DNA of 64,000 nt from Gammaproteobacteria bacterium (GTDB lineage: Bacteria > Pseudomonadota > Gammaproteobacteria > Pseudomonadales > Pseudomonadaceae): positions 1 through 64,000 of the forward strand of contig JAHIWP010000002.1 in assembly GCA_018816095.1 (NCBI GenBank), given 5' to 3'. The translations under genes were made by a program, and so were the position numbers. Of this stretch, positions 9,334 to 19,700 are shown in pieces (positions within the stretch are counted from its first letter, which is position 1; each line of letters opens with the position of its first letter). Below the pieces are notes generated by a model. The model was not told where the DNA came from and searched no databases. It saw only the letters and a program-made list of their open reading frames with translations.

Positions 9334-10912
9334 CTTCCCCCTGAGCGGGGAGCAAAGCTGGCGCATCCTGCGGCTCTATCACCTTTACCGCCTCATTATC
9401 GGCATTACCTTAGCGACGCTGGTCTCCAGCAACCTTGACGCACAACTGCTGGACATGGCGCACCCGGCACTGTTCCGCAATGGCAGCTGGCTGTACCTGG
9501 CGCTCAACGTCCTGATCATCGCCACCGTGCGCCACCCCAAACGCCTGGCGCAGGTTTTCAGCCTGGCGCTGGTCGATGTGATTTTGCTCTCCGGCCTGTT
9601 CTATGCAGCCGGCGGCACGCCCAGCGGCATCGGCAACCTATTAATTGTCGCTGTAGCCATCGCCAATATTCTCTTGCGCGGACGTATAGGCCTGCTGATT
9701 GCAGCCGTCGCGGCAATTGGCATGATCTACCTGACGTTCTACCTCAGCCTTACCCGGCCAGCTGCTTCCGCACAGTACGTGCAAGTCGGTGCGTTTGGCG
9801 CGCTGTGCTTCGCGGCTGCACTGTTTGTGCAAGGCTTGACCCGCCGCCTGCAAGTCAGCGAAAACCTGGCTGAGCAGCGTGCTGCCGACGTGGCTAACCT
9901 GGAAGCGCTCAACGCGCTGATCCTGCAACGCATGCGCACCGGCATTCTGGTGCTGGATGAAGTGCATCGCGTACTGCTGGCCAATCAGGGCGCCAACCAC
10001 CTGCTGGGGAAAAGCGACCTGACCGGCAAGATCCTAGACCCACATTGCCCGGAGCTGATCAAACGCATGCAGCAGTGGTCGCACAACCCCAGCCTGCGCC
10101 CTGCCAGCCTGCAAGCAGCGGCTGACGGCCGCGTGCTACAGCCCAGCTTTATCGCCCTGCAACGCGGCAAGCACAAACACACACTGATCTTCCTTGACGA
10201 CATCTCACAGATCGCCCAGCAAGCGCAGCAACTCAAGCTTGCCTCGCTGGGCCGCCTGACCGCCGGCATCGCCCACGAGATTCGCAACCCACTGGGCGCG
10301 ATCAGCCATGCGGCCCAGCTGTTACAAGAATCGGATGAGCTGCAAGGGCACGACCTGCGCCTGGCGCAGATTATTCAGGATCATTCGCGACGCATGAACT
10401 TGGTAATCGAGAACGTCCTGCAACTCTCGCGGCGGCGCCAGGCCGAACCGCAATTGCTCGACCTAAAATACTGGCTGCACCGTTTTGCCAGTGAGTTCCG
10501 CAGCAGTGCCACACCTCAGCAGACGCTACACTTGGAAACCAGCAGCGGCAGCATCCAGACCCGCATGGACCCGCACCAACTCACCCAGGTATTAAGCAAC
10601 CTGGTGGAGAACGGCCTGCGCTACAGCGCGAAAAAGCACAAGCAAGGGCAAGTCTGGCTGAACCTGTTCCGCGACCCGAACAGCGAACTCCCTGTACTCG
10701 AGATATTGGACGACGGCCCAGGTGTCGCCGAAGAACAACTGCACCACCTGTTCGAGCCCTTCTACACCACGGAAAACAAAGGCACCGGCCTGGGCCTGTA
10801 TATTTCCCGCGAGCTGTGTGAAAGCAACCAGGCCCGCCTCGACTACAAACCTCGCGAAAGTGGCGGCAGCTGCCTACGCATCACCTTCGCCCACCCGCGC
10901 AAACTGAGCTGA
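9323..10912 (+). CDS. pilS: Two-component sensor histidine kinase PilS
   Basis: The 529-residue kinase controls pilin transcription through PilR. The N-terminal third contains about six hydrophobic membrane segments, as in P. aeruginosa PilS, where they sense PilA in the membrane. A PAS-like region follows (about 190-285), then the dimerisation/phosphoacceptor helix with AGIAHEIRNPLGA (H318) and an HATPase_c domain with the N box NLVENGLRYS, DDGPGV and GTGLGL. The start is GTG at 9323, overlapping the upstream gene. The closest other Met would lose the conserved RILRLYHLYRL segment. It is followed after 2 nt by pilR. Confidence 0.96.
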   Translation: MNTDFPLSGEQSWRILRLYHLYRLIIGITLATLVSSNLDAQLLDMAHPALFRNGSWLYLALNVLIIATVRHPKRLAQVFSLALVDVILLSGLFYAAGGTPSGIGNLLIVAVAIANILLRGRIGLLIAAVAAIGMIYLTFYLSLTRPAASAQYVQVGAFGALCFAAALFVQGLTRRLQVSENLAEQRAADVANLEALNALILQRMRTGILVLDEVHRVLLANQGANHLLGKSDLTGKILDPHCPELIKRMQQWSHNPSLRPASLQAAADGRVLQPSFIALQRGKHKHTLIFLDDISQIAQQAQQLKLASLGRLTAGIAHEIRNPLGAISHAAQLLQESDELQGHDLRLAQIIQDHSRRMNLVIENVLQLSRRRQAEPQLLDLKYWLHRFASEFRSSATPQQTLHLETSSGSIQTRMDPHQLTQVLSNLVENGLRYSAKKHKQGQVWLNLFRDPNSELPVLEILDDGPGVAEEQLHHLFEPFYTTENKGTGLGLYISRELCESNQARLDYKPRESGGSCLRITFAHPRKLS

Positions 10913-10914
10913 CC

Positions 10915-12252
10915 ATGACCCGCCAGAGAGCCTTGATCGTCGATGACGAACCCGATATTCGCGAACTTCTGGAAATCACCCTGGGGCGAATGAAGCTCGA
11001 CACCCGCAGCGCACGCAACGTTAAAGAGGCGCGCGAATGGCTGGCCAAAGAGCCCTTCGACCTCTGCCTGACCGACATGCGCCTGCCTGACGGAACAGGC
11101 CTGGAGCTGGTGCAGCACATCTTGCAGCGCCACCCGCAAGTGCCCGTGGCGATGATCACCGCCTACGGCAGCCTGGACACCGCGATCAATGCACTTAAGG
11201 CCGGCGCCTTCGACTTCCTGACCAAGCCGGTCGACCTCGGTCGCCTGCGCGAGCTGGTCGCTGCGGCCTTGCGCCTGCGCGGCGCCGATGGCAAAGAGCT
11301 GCCCGTCGACAGCCGCCTGCTTGGCGACTCGCCCCCCATGCAGACCTTGCGCAAACAGATTCTTAAACTGGCCCGCAGCCAAGCACCGGTGTACATCAGC
11401 GGCGAATCCGGCAGCGGTAAAGAACTGGTGGCTCGCCTGATCCATGAGCAAGGCTCGCGCAGCGAGCACCCCTTCGTACCGGTCAACTGCGGCGCGATCC
11501 CCACCGAGCTGATGGAGAGCGAGTTTTTCGGCCACAAGAAAGGCAGCTTTACTGGCGCCATCGAAGACAAACAGGGCTTATTCCAAGCCGCCAACGGCGG
11601 CACCTTGTTCCTCGACGAAGTGGCAGACCTGCCACTGCCGATGCAGGTCAAACTGCTGCGTGCCATTCAGGAAAAAGCCGTGCGCGCAGTGGGCGGCCAG
11701 CAAGAGTTGGTCGTCGACGTGCGCATCCTTTGTGCCACCCACAAGGATCTGGCCGGCGAAGTCGCCGCCGAGCGCTTCCGCCAGGATCTTTACTACCGCC
11801 TCAACGTGATTGAACTGCGCGTTCCCGCCCTGCGCGAACGCCGCGAAGACATCAGCCTACTGGCCGACAGCATGCTCAAGCGCCTAGCCGAAGGCACCGG
11901 CATAAGCGCCGCCAAGCTGGATGAGGACGCACTGGGAAAACTCAAGAGCTACCGCTTCCCCGGCAACGTGCGCGAGTTAGAGAACATGCTCGAACGCGCC
12001 TATACGCTGTGTGAAGACGATCGCATCACCGCCAGCGACCTGCGCCTGGCCGACTGCAGCCCCAGCAGTGAAAACGGCGAAAGCAATCTCGCCCAGATCG
12101 ACAACCTGGAAGACCACCTCGAAATCATCGAGCGAAAATTAATCATGCAGGCCCTGGAAGAAACCCGCTGGAACCGCACCGCCGCTGCGCAGCGCCTGGG
12201 GCTTAGCTTCCGTTCAATGCGCTACCGGCTGAAAAAGCTCGGCATCGACTGA
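10915..12252 (+). CDS. pilR: Sigma-54-dependent response regulator PilR
   Basis: The 445-residue regulator activates pilA from an RpoN promoter in P. aeruginosa. An N-terminal receiver domain has phosphoacceptor D54 in CLTDMRLPDG. A central AAA domain has Walker A GESGSGKE, the sigma-54 contact loop GSFTGA and Walker B GTLFLDEV. A C-terminal Fis-type helix-turn-helix ends in NRTAAAQRLGLSFRSMRYRL. It lies 2 nt after pilS. No pilA gene or RpoN-type -24/-12 promoter was seen in this window, so its main target lies elsewhere. Confidence 0.97.
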   Translation: MTRQRALIVDDEPDIRELLEITLGRMKLDTRSARNVKEAREWLAKEPFDLCLTDMRLPDGTGLELVQHILQRHPQVPVAMITAYGSLDTAINALKAGAFDFLTKPVDLGRLRELVAAALRLRGADGKELPVDSRLLGDSPPMQTLRKQILKLARSQAPVYISGESGSGKELVARLIHEQGSRSEHPFVPVNCGAIPTELMESEFFGHKKGSFTGAIEDKQGLFQAANGGTLFLDEVADLPLPMQVKLLRAIQEKAVRAVGGQQELVVDVRILCATHKDLAGEVAAERFRQDLYYRLNVIELRVPALRERREDISLLADSMLKRLAEGTGISAAKLDEDALGKLKSYRFPGNVRELENMLERAYTLCEDDRITASDLRLADCSPSSENGESNLAQIDNLEDHLEIIERKLIMQALEETRWNRTAAAQRLGLSFRSMRYRLKKLGID

Positions 12253-12264
12253 ACCGCACATAAG

Positions 12265-12296
12265 CTGTAGGAGGGGCTTTAGCCGCGAGCCCCTCC
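12265..12296 (+). repeat. REP-like palindrome after pilR
   Basis: The sequence TGTAGGAGGGGCTTTAGCCGCGAGCCCCTCC has the GTAGGAG...GCCGCGA signature of Pseudomonas REP elements. It folds into a GGAGGGGCT/AGCCCCTCC hairpin and may also help end the pilSR and thiO transcripts, which converge here. Confidence 0.75.
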
Positions 12297-12307
12297 CAGT
12301 GAAACAC

Positions 12308-13417
12308 TCAACCAACCGTAGCCAACCGCCCAGCCGGCGCATATGGGGCCGGGTCAACAATCGGCTCACGCCCCAGCATCAAGTCCGCGAGTAATTGGCA
12401 GGACGCCGGCGCCAGCACCAAACCATTGCGGTAATGCCCACAATTCAGCCATAAGCCCTCATACCCAGGCACCGGCCCGATATACGGAATGCCTTCAGGC
12501 GAACCCGGCCGCAACCCCGCCCAATGCCCCACCACCTCTGCATTAGCCAAAGCCGGTAACAGCTCAACCGCCGAGGCCTTCAGACTGGCCAACGCCTCTT
12601 CGGTCGTGGTTTTGTCGAACCCGGCATGCTCCAGCGTGCTGCCAATCAGAATATGGCCATCACGTCGCGGAATCGCATAACGCCCTTTGGCCAGCACCAT
12701 GGCGGGCAAAAAGTCTTCGGCGCATTTGTACAAAATCATCTGCCCCTTGACCGGCACCACCGGTAATTCGATGCCAAGCGTCTTCATCAACTCACCGCTC
12801 CACGCGCCGGCCGCGAGCACCACCTGATCGGCGTGCATATCACCCTGCGCAGTCTGCACACCCGTGATACGCCCACCGTCGCGGATAAAACCGCTTACCG
12901 CACACTGCTCATGCACGGTGACATTCGGCATCTGCTGCAGCGCTGCACGCAGCGCCTTGACCAGACGGGGATTGCGCACATTGGCCACGTCGGCCATCTG
13001 CAGCGCACGACCAAAGCCCACGGCCAACGCCGGCACTGCGCGTTGCACGGCCGCTATATCGACCGACTGCAGCGCCCGCCCTTCCCGCTGCGCCCAAGCC
13101 AACGCCTCGGCGTCATCGTCAAGGTCCAACCAGTACAACCCGGTGACATACACCTCAGGGTCAATCTGCGTTTGCTCCAGTAACTGCTCAGCCAAGCGCG
13201 GATAAAAATCCTGCGACCAATGCGCCAGCGCGGTGACGGCAGGGCTGTAACGCCAGGGATACAAAGGCGAAACGATGCCGCCCCCTGCCCAAGAGGATTC
13301 TTGGCCAATAAATCCTGCCTCAACCAGAACAACGGTTTTCCCCGCGACGGCTAACTGAAAAGCCGACAGCAAACCAACCACCCCGGCCCCAAGAACCAGA
13401 ACATCCGTCACATTCAT
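12308..13417 (-). CDS. thiO: Glycine oxidase ThiO (FAD-dependent)
   Basis: The 369-residue flavoprotein of the DAO family oxidises glycine to iminoacetate for the thiazole half of thiamine. It opens with the FAD-binding Rossmann motif VLGAGVVGLLSAFQLA and an acidic residue at the end of the second strand (VLVEAG). It also has the SSWAGGGIVSPLYPW motif and the C-terminal GHYRNGLVLAP, both characteristic of ThiO. The ATG at 13417 follows AAGGTG. It is transcribed away from the pilin genes and ends beside the REP element. A generic D-amino-acid oxidase is the alternative. Confidence 0.88.
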   Translation of the reverse strand: MNVTDVLVLGAGVVGLLSAFQLAVAGKTVVLVEAGFIGQESSWAGGGIVSPLYPWRYSPAVTALAHWSQDFYPRLAEQLLEQTQIDPEVYVTGLYWLDLDDDAEALAWAQREGRALQSVDIAAVQRAVPALAVGFGRALQMADVANVRNPRLVKALRAALQQMPNVTVHEQCAVSGFIRDGGRITGVQTAQGDMHADQVVLAAGAWSGELMKTLGIELPVVPVKGQMILYKCAEDFLPAMVLAKGRYAIPRRDGHILIGSTLEHAGFDKTTTEEALASLKASAVELLPALANAEVVGHWAGLRPGSPEGIPYIGPVPGYEGLWLNCGHYRNGLVLAPASCQLLADLMLGREPIVDPAPYAPAGRLATVG

Positions 13418-13500
13418 CACCTTAAAATTTGCTGCTTTTACCAACAGCGTCTAAACAAAAAGGGCCATGGAGGCTCGATCGATCACACAAGGATGAAACG

Positions 13501-14007
13501 ATGCTCAATTTATCTCAGCGAGGCACAACCCTACTTGAGTTACTCATAGTACTTTCACTTTTGGCCTTACTAGCGGTCATTGGTATACCTAACTTCGTCA
13601 ATCTAATAGACAGAAATCGCATCACAGCGACTTTTGATGAATTGCATGACACCTTGCAAGCAGCTCGCACCCAAGCCATCACTCAAGGTAAAACGATCGA
13701 AGTCTGCGCTTACGCCCAAGGAGCTGAATGCGGTACGGACTGGAGTAAGGGATGGACATTACGGGCCGCTGGTACGCAAGAAATCCTTCGCCTCAATACC
13801 TCATCACACACAAAAGGCTCCACACACTGGAGTGGCTACAGCAAAACAATACGTTTCCGATCAAATGGCAGCAGCCCGACGAGCAATGGCCGGCTCATCG
13901 TTTGCGGGCAAAAAGAACTTATTGGTCAGCTGATCATTAACCGTCAGGGGCGTATCCGTGAAGGTTCTAGTGAAGAGAACCGCACTGAAAGAAATCGCTG
14001 TCCTTAG
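13501..14007 (+). CDS. fimT: Type IV pilus minor pilin FimT
   Basis: The 168-residue pseudopilin has a class III leader, MLNLSQRG, cut before TTLLELLIV, with Glu at mature position 5 and a long hydrophobic helix. Then comes a GspH/FimT-type C-terminal domain with a Cys pair expected in the family (CAYAQGAEC). FimT is a minor pilin; in some species it binds DNA during uptake, but in P. aeruginosa it is largely dispensable for twitching. AAGGATG precedes the ATG. It is separated from fimU by 142 nt and probably forms its own transcription unit, as in P. aeruginosa. Confidence 0.88.
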   Translation: MLNLSQRGTTLLELLIVLSLLALLAVIGIPNFVNLIDRNRITATFDELHDTLQAARTQAITQGKTIEVCAYAQGAECGTDWSKGWTLRAAGTQEILRLNTSSHTKGSTHWSGYSKTIRFRSNGSSPTSNGRLIVCGQKELIGQLIINRQGRIREGSSEENRTERNRCP

Positions 14008-14149
14008 CCCCCCCTAGATTGTGAGCCAGCGCTCGTCATAGCGCATCGTACAACCGGTCATCTCCCCTTGCCGGCCGGTTGTCAAAGAGCGCAGGACTCT
14101 TGTTCTGTGCTGAGCGATGATAAGAGTAGATTTCTAAATGGAGTAAATC
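14008..14149 (+). promoter_or_regulatory. fimU operon upstream region with an inverted AlgR-like site
   Basis: This 142-nt gap must carry the promoter of the fimU operon. It contains an 8-nt inverted repeat ACAACCGG (14050-14057) and CCGGTTGT (14075-14082). The right arm reads CCGGTTGTC and matches 7 of 9 bases of the AlgR box CCGTTCGTC. AlgR activates this operon in P. aeruginosa; its use here is inferred. No convincing -35/-10 pair was picked out. Confidence 0.4.
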
Positions 14150-14638
14150 ATGTCCAGCACAACAGACATGCGCGGGTTCACCTTAATAGAACTGATGATA
14201 ACGCTTGTGCTGCTGGCGATCCTCGTAGCGATTGCCGTACCCAATTTCACTAACCTGATCAATCAAAACCGAACACAGGCGCAAGCTGACGAGCTCAAGG
14301 GCTTCCTGCTTTACGCACGCAGCGAAGCAGTGAGTAAGAACGCTGTTATTACGTTAAAAATCAAAGATGAAAGTCCGTGGCTTCTTCAATACAGAGGCGA
14401 AACTATCCGCCAGTTCGAAGACACAGTCGGCACAGTACTTGTCCGTACAGCAGACGACGAAGTCAAGTTCAGAGGCAATGGCACTGCGTCTGCGGCTACT
14501 TTTACCGTATGTGAAGGCACTGACAACGAGAATGGTTACTACCTAGAAATACAAGCAAGTGGCGCAACAAACCTGTTTGCGAGAGGTAAAAAGGACGCCG
14601 CCACCCCAGCCACTGCCCTAGGCAATTGCACACTGTGA
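14150..14638 (+). CDS. fimU: Type IV pilus minor pilin FimU
   Basis: The 162-residue minor pilin has leader MSSTTDMRG, processed by PilD before FTLIELM (Glu at mature position 5), followed by the usual transmembrane helix. A GspH-like globular domain has two late cysteines (TVCEGT and GNCTL) that could form a disulfide. FimU links the PilVWX tip complex to the main pilus fibre. GGAG lies eight bases before the ATG. It is the first gene of the minor pilin operon fimU-pilV-pilW-pilX-pilY1-pilE. Confidence 0.93.
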   Translation: MSSTTDMRGFTLIELMITLVLLAILVAIAVPNFTNLINQNRTQAQADELKGFLLYARSEAVSKNAVITLKIKDESPWLLQYRGETIRQFEDTVGTVLVRTADDEVKFRGNGTASAATFTVCEGTDNENGYYLEIQASGATNLFARGKKDAATPATALGNCTL

Positions 14639-14648
14639 GTAAGCGCAC

Positions 14649-15206
14649 ATGAGCCACAACAAAGGTTTCAGTCTAATTGAGGTGTTGGTGGCTCTGCTGC
14701 TCACCACTATTGGTGTACTGGGCATGGTCGCTCTACAAGGGCGAAGCATTCAATACACACAAGACTCGGTTCAACGCAACACAGCTGTAGAGCTGGCCAA
14801 CGACCTGATTGAAATCATGCGGGCAAACCCAGGTGAACTGTTCGAAATGACACCACCTAAATTCCCCATGAACAGCGGCATTAAAGGCAGCTCTATTTTC
14901 TTCAAAGAAGACGGTCAGGCGCTCGACAGTCGCGATGCGTGCGTCACGGACGCCAATACCATTCCCAAAACAGCCGAAGAACTCCGGGACTGCTGGGCTG
15001 ATAGTGTTGAGGCCAAATTACCTGGCGGCGTTGACGTCTTTGAAAGCGATGTACACATATGCCGCAGTTCATCACCAGGCACATGCGATGACAAAGGATC
15101 AATGATTGAGGTGCAACTGGCCTGGCAAACACGTGAAGGCGCCTGTCTTGATGCTGCAGATACTGACGCCACAGTGTGCACCTACACCGTTAGGGTGGAA
15201 CTATGA
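14649..15206 (+). CDS. pilV: Type IV pilus minor pilin PilV
   Basis: The 185-residue minor pilin has leader MSHNKG before FSLIEVLVALLLTTIGVLGM, the typical PilV/GspI helix. The globular part has several cysteines (CVTD, DCWAD, HICRS, GTCDD, CLDA, VCTY), suggesting disulfides. With PilW, PilX and PilY1 it forms the tip complex that primes pilus assembly. It starts 10 nt after fimU and overlaps the start of pilW by 4 nt (ATGA), indicating coupled translation. Confidence 0.93.
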   Translation: MSHNKGFSLIEVLVALLLTTIGVLGMVALQGRSIQYTQDSVQRNTAVELANDLIEIMRANPGELFEMTPPKFPMNSGIKGSSIFFKEDGQALDSRDACVTDANTIPKTAEELRDCWADSVEAKLPGGVDVFESDVHICRSSSPGTCDDKGSMIEVQLAWQTREGACLDAADTDATVCTYTVRVEL

Positions 15207-16054
15207 ATATTAGAAATAAACAAATTGGTTTATCAATGATTGAATTACTGATTGCACTGGCAATCAGCAGCTTCTTAATTCTCGGCATTACTCAAATCTT
15301 TATTGACAACAAACGCAATTATGTATTTCAGCAAACCCAAGCATCCAACCTAGATAATGGTCGATTCGCAGCATTGATACTGAATGAGTACTTGGGTAAG
15401 GCTGGTTATCGGCGTTCACCTTCGCAACTCCTTGACACAGCATTTCCACAAAGAGCCGAGGACAGTGATTGCCTACAGTTCACTGCTGGAAGCGCTATCA
15501 CGGGTCTAAAAACAAATAGTGGATTCTGTATCCGCTATCAACCCATGACTATTGGCGAGCTAGATTGCCAAGGCACCCAAAGTACAGCTGCTACTGACGC
15601 CGCTATATTCGATACTGCTTTTACTGCTCCAAAAAGCAGCATGATTGTATTGGCCTTTAAATATGAGCCAGACGCGAACAATAAATTTCAGGAAGGTAGC
15701 TTACGCTGTAAAAGTCTAAATGCCACTGCACCTCAATATGTAGAGTTAATCAAGGGCGTAGCTGCATTTCGTCTTAATTTTGGCGTAGGAAAAACAGATC
15801 TACTTGAGAAAGAAATCAATACTTATATCCCTCAGAAAGATTGGACAGTGGCTAGTGGAGCTATACGTAGCGTTCGTTACTCGATGCTACTTGCTAGCCG
15901 CGAAAATCAACGCGACGGTAATGATTCGAAAATCCTCACCGACTGGTTGGCCCGTTCAACTGCAGCGGAGAAAACCCTTATCAATAGCAATGATAAAAAC
16001 CGCTTATATCAAGTAGCGGGTAGCACTCAAACACTTAGGAACTTGATGCCATGA
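15203..16054 (+). CDS. pilW: Type IV pilus minor pilin PilW
   Basis: The 283-residue protein is the longest of the minor pilins here, comparable to P. aeruginosa PilW and GspJ. A leader ending IRNKQIG is followed by LSMIELLIALAISSFLILGI, with Glu at mature position 5. The conserved NGRFA segment, where helix meets globular domain, is visible around residue 53. Overlaps of 4 nt with both pilV and pilX show a tight operon. The coding sequence is clearly AT-richer than the flanking housekeeping genes. Confidence 0.92.
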   Translation: MNIRNKQIGLSMIELLIALAISSFLILGITQIFIDNKRNYVFQQTQASNLDNGRFAALILNEYLGKAGYRRSPSQLLDTAFPQRAEDSDCLQFTAGSAITGLKTNSGFCIRYQPMTIGELDCQGTQSTAATDAAIFDTAFTAPKSSMIVLAFKYEPDANNKFQEGSLRCKSLNATAPQYVELIKGVAAFRLNFGVGKTDLLEKEINTYIPQKDWTVASGAIRSVRYSMLLASRENQRDGNDSKILTDWLARSTAAEKTLINSNDKNRLYQVAGSTQTLRNLMP

Positions 16055-16692
16055 CAGTGACCTTACCCAAAGCACAGCAAGGCGCAGTACTTCTGGTTGC
16101 CCTTGTGATGCTACTAATTCTGACTCTACTCGCCGTCAGCAATATGCGCGGTGTAACACTGGAGTCTCGCATTACTGCCAACAGGGCCCACGAAACTCAA
16201 GCTAAAAGCGCTGCAGACTCTGCATTACGCGAGGCTGAGTTTCGTTTTTATGGCCCAAGCAACCTTGCTGACAAACTTGAACCTAACGCCGCGAACTGTG
16301 CAAAGGCTAACAAATTAGTCGTCACCGGCAATAATAAACCCTGCCTGCTAGGCATCATAGATGCAGACACTCTACTTTCATTTGTTAATGAGCCCTACAC
16401 ATTAACGGAGAGCAGTAAGTCTTCGATGCTAGCAGCAACTTCAAGTGGTGGCCTTGCTTGGATGCCCTACCGAGGGCTAGATCCTCAAGACGAAACTGAG
16501 GCGAGTGATATTTATGATGTTCAGTGGAACAGTACTCGCGCCGCTGAAGCCAGCAACTCGGCAGTCAACGCAGAATACGGCATGGTAGGCCAAGGAGAGG
16601 GCATATATTTTTACTTAAACAACGGTAAAGCGGGCGACAACCTGTATTTGCAATCCACAAACGCCAATATTTACCTCGGCCTTAACAATTGA
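16051..16692 (+). CDS. pilX: Type IV pilus minor pilin PilX
   Basis: The 213-residue protein has an unusual class III leader, TLPKAQQG, before AVLLVALVMLLILTLLAVSNMRG. Mature position 5 is Val, not Glu, which is a normal PilX/GspK-type feature of tip pilins that need no Glu5 contact with a subunit above. The helix continues through ESRITANRAHETQAKSAADSALREAE, the PilX signature. It overlaps pilW by 4 nt and is followed by pilY1 after 11 nt. Confidence 0.92.
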   Translation: MTVTLPKAQQGAVLLVALVMLLILTLLAVSNMRGVTLESRITANRAHETQAKSAADSALREAEFRFYGPSNLADKLEPNAANCAKANKLVVTGNNKPCLLGIIDADTLLSFVNEPYTLTESSKSSMLAATSSGGLAWMPYRGLDPQDETEASDIYDVQWNSTRAAEASNSAVNAEYGMVGQGEGIYFYLNNGKAGDNLYLQSTNANIYLGLNN

Positions 16693-16703
16693 GAGCTGAA
16701 GTC

Positions 16704-19700
16704 ATGAAAAAAAATATCGTCAACTCTTACAGTAAAACATTGGCTAGCTCGCTTATAGCCATCGTTTTACTTAGCTCTGCAAATTCTTACGCCACGGTAT
16801 CTCAGAGCCCCTTGAGCCTAACCGTTGGCGTCCCCCCCAACATGTTGCTAACTCTTGATGATTCGGGAAGTATGCGCTGGGCATTTGCGCCGGACAACAA
16901 GAATGGGCTATCTACTACCCGCAGGGCAAAGTCTAGTACGTTCAACCCAATCTACTACAACCCCTCAGCAAACTACAGCGCCCCGATCGTTTTCGATACT
17001 TCTGGAAATGAAAGCCAACTATCAACAACATTTAGCAGCGCTAAGGTAAACGGTTATAACAGCGGCCGCGGCAATTTAAATCTTTCCAGCAACTACAAAG
17101 TTTCCTGGACCTATGTGCTCGAAGAAGAACTTAACAGCTCCTACGGCTATAGCTCTACCAACAATCGTCTCGCGGAAAACCCCTCCAGGGACTTTTCCTG
17201 CTTTGTTACAAGCCTCAGCAATAATGGAACAAAAACATGTGAAACCGATACTGGAAAACTCATAACCATTCGCCGTAATAACTCCGGCACCGGCTGCACA
17301 GCGAAAACTAACGACTGGGCAGATGGAACATGTGCCTATAACAACACTACTGGCCGCTATACAGGTAGCTGGGCACGAATTGGTGTACCTGCTTATTATT
17401 ACGCCTACGACGCAACCCAGGCACCGAGTTGCTCCGCTGACAACGATGACTGCTATACGTTGACATTTGTTCCTGCGGATCAGCAGCAGAACTTTGCCAA
17501 CTGGTATTCCTTCTATCGAAACCGTGGTCTTGCAACCATATCGGCAGCCGCACTAGCTTTCTATGATCTATCGCCGGCCGTTCGCCTGACGTGGCAAGGG
17601 CTGGGTCGCTGCAAGACATTCGACGGCAGTGAGGCCGCTTGCAAAGATAACGCCTTCAACGCCTACACACCTGAGCACAAAGGGCAACTCTACTCTTGGC
17701 TGCAGAATATCGATTTTGATCAGAGCACCTACTTGCCAGCAGCAATGAAACGGGCAGGAGAGTATTTTTCAACCACCACACCATGGCAAAAAACACCATC
17801 CGGCAGCGACAACACAACTCAAAACACTTATGCCTGCCGAGCTAGTTATCACATCATGATGACTGATGGCATATGGAACGAAGCCGTTACTGCGCCTAGC
17901 AACTTCCGTGATGACGCTAGCACTTTTGAGTTGCCAGACAGCCTGCGCACATACTCCAATAAAGCTCCTTATTACGATAACCAGAATGACACATTAGCTG
18001 ACCTGGCCATGCACTACTGGGCCACCGACCTGAGGCCCGGCCTTGACAATGAGCTAACCCCGTTTTTACCGTTCAAAAGTGGCGACGCCACAACTGATTA
18101 TTGGGACCCTCGCAACGACCCGGCAAGCTGGCAGCACATGGTCAACTTTATGATGGGCCTGGGGCTAACCGAGGCTCTAAATATGCCAGCTATCCCATGG
18201 GAAGGCAGCACCCACAAAGGCGCGGGCTACAATGCTCTGGCAGCCGGCACGGCTACCTGGCCGGCAGCAAGCGCAACGGGTGGAGACAGCAATGTTTACG
18301 ATCTTTGGCATGCTGCAATTAACTCACGCGGTGATTTTTTTAGCGTAGACAGTCCTGAAGCAATGGTTCAAGCATTCGCTGACATTCTTTCGCGTATTGC
18401 TGATCGCAAGTCGACTGCAGCAAAGCCTGCAATTAATTCTGGTCAAGTCAGTGAGGACGAGAATGATCTAGGGACTATCAAAACGGTCTCCTATCAAACG
18501 TCTTACGCAAGTGACGACAACTGGTCCGGTGACGTTAAACGCTTTGAGAAAAAATATAATCCTGTAACCAGTACCTTTGAGTCTTCCGAAATATGGAGTG
18601 CTAAAAATAAAGTACCCGGATGGGAGTCTCGCACCATAAAAATGGCTGGCAACGGTAATAACGGGCTGACTGACTTTACGTGGGCTAACGCTGGCGTTGC
18701 TAACAATACGGGTACATTGGCAAATTTTTTGAGCAAGGACCCTGAGAATAGCAATTCAGTTGATGCTCGCGGTCAGGCACGCCTCGAGTTTTTAAGGGGT
18801 AACCGTGCAGGTGAAGGCACAACATACCGTCAACGCAGCACAGTGCTGGGAGATTTTTACTCGTCGAGCCCCGCAGTCGTTTCCGGCCCTCGGTATTTAG
18901 TTGGCTTTTCCAATCGCCTTGAAGGCAATGAAGCCTACTCGACTTTTGCAACAGCTATTGCCGAGCGTACACCACGTGTATACGTGGGTGGTAATGCGGG
19001 TATGTTGCATGGCTTCAATGCCAAGACCGGTGTTGAAGAATTTGCTTTTGTACCAAGTGCTGTATTCCCTAAACTTAATAAGTTGACTGGCACTAACTAC
19101 AGCCATGAATACTATGTAGACGGAACGCCTACAGTTGCTGACGTATATGACGGAAGCGAGTGGCGCACTGTACTTGTTGGTACGCTTAAGGGCGGTGGTA
19201 AATCCATTTTCGCGCTGGACGTCACAACACCCGGCCAAGAGAAACTATTGTGGCAGTTTGATGCAAACAGCATCACTGAAGCCAATGCAGTGAAAATGGG
19301 TTTCAGCTTCTCTCAACCGACCATCGCACGACTCCATACTGGCAAATGGGCTGTTGTATTCGGTAACGGCTATGAAAGCGCAGGCAGCACCAACGGGAAA
19401 GCTGCACTCTTTGTGCTGGATGCAATTGAAGGTACTTTGCTCAAAAGCCTTGAAGTACAAGGTGTGGATGGTGTGGCTAACGGACTTTCAACACCAAAGC
19501 TAGGTGATTACAACGCAGACGGTGTGGCCGACTATGCCTACGCGGGCGACTTGCAAGGTAACGTCTGGCGCTTCGACCTGCTGCGTAATAGCCGTGACGC
19601 AAGCAACCCATTCATCACATCTGATGATGGTGAAAATGCGATAAACTCGTTCGAAGTCTCGTATGGTGGCGAGCCGTTGTTTAGTGCACTTGCTGATGAT

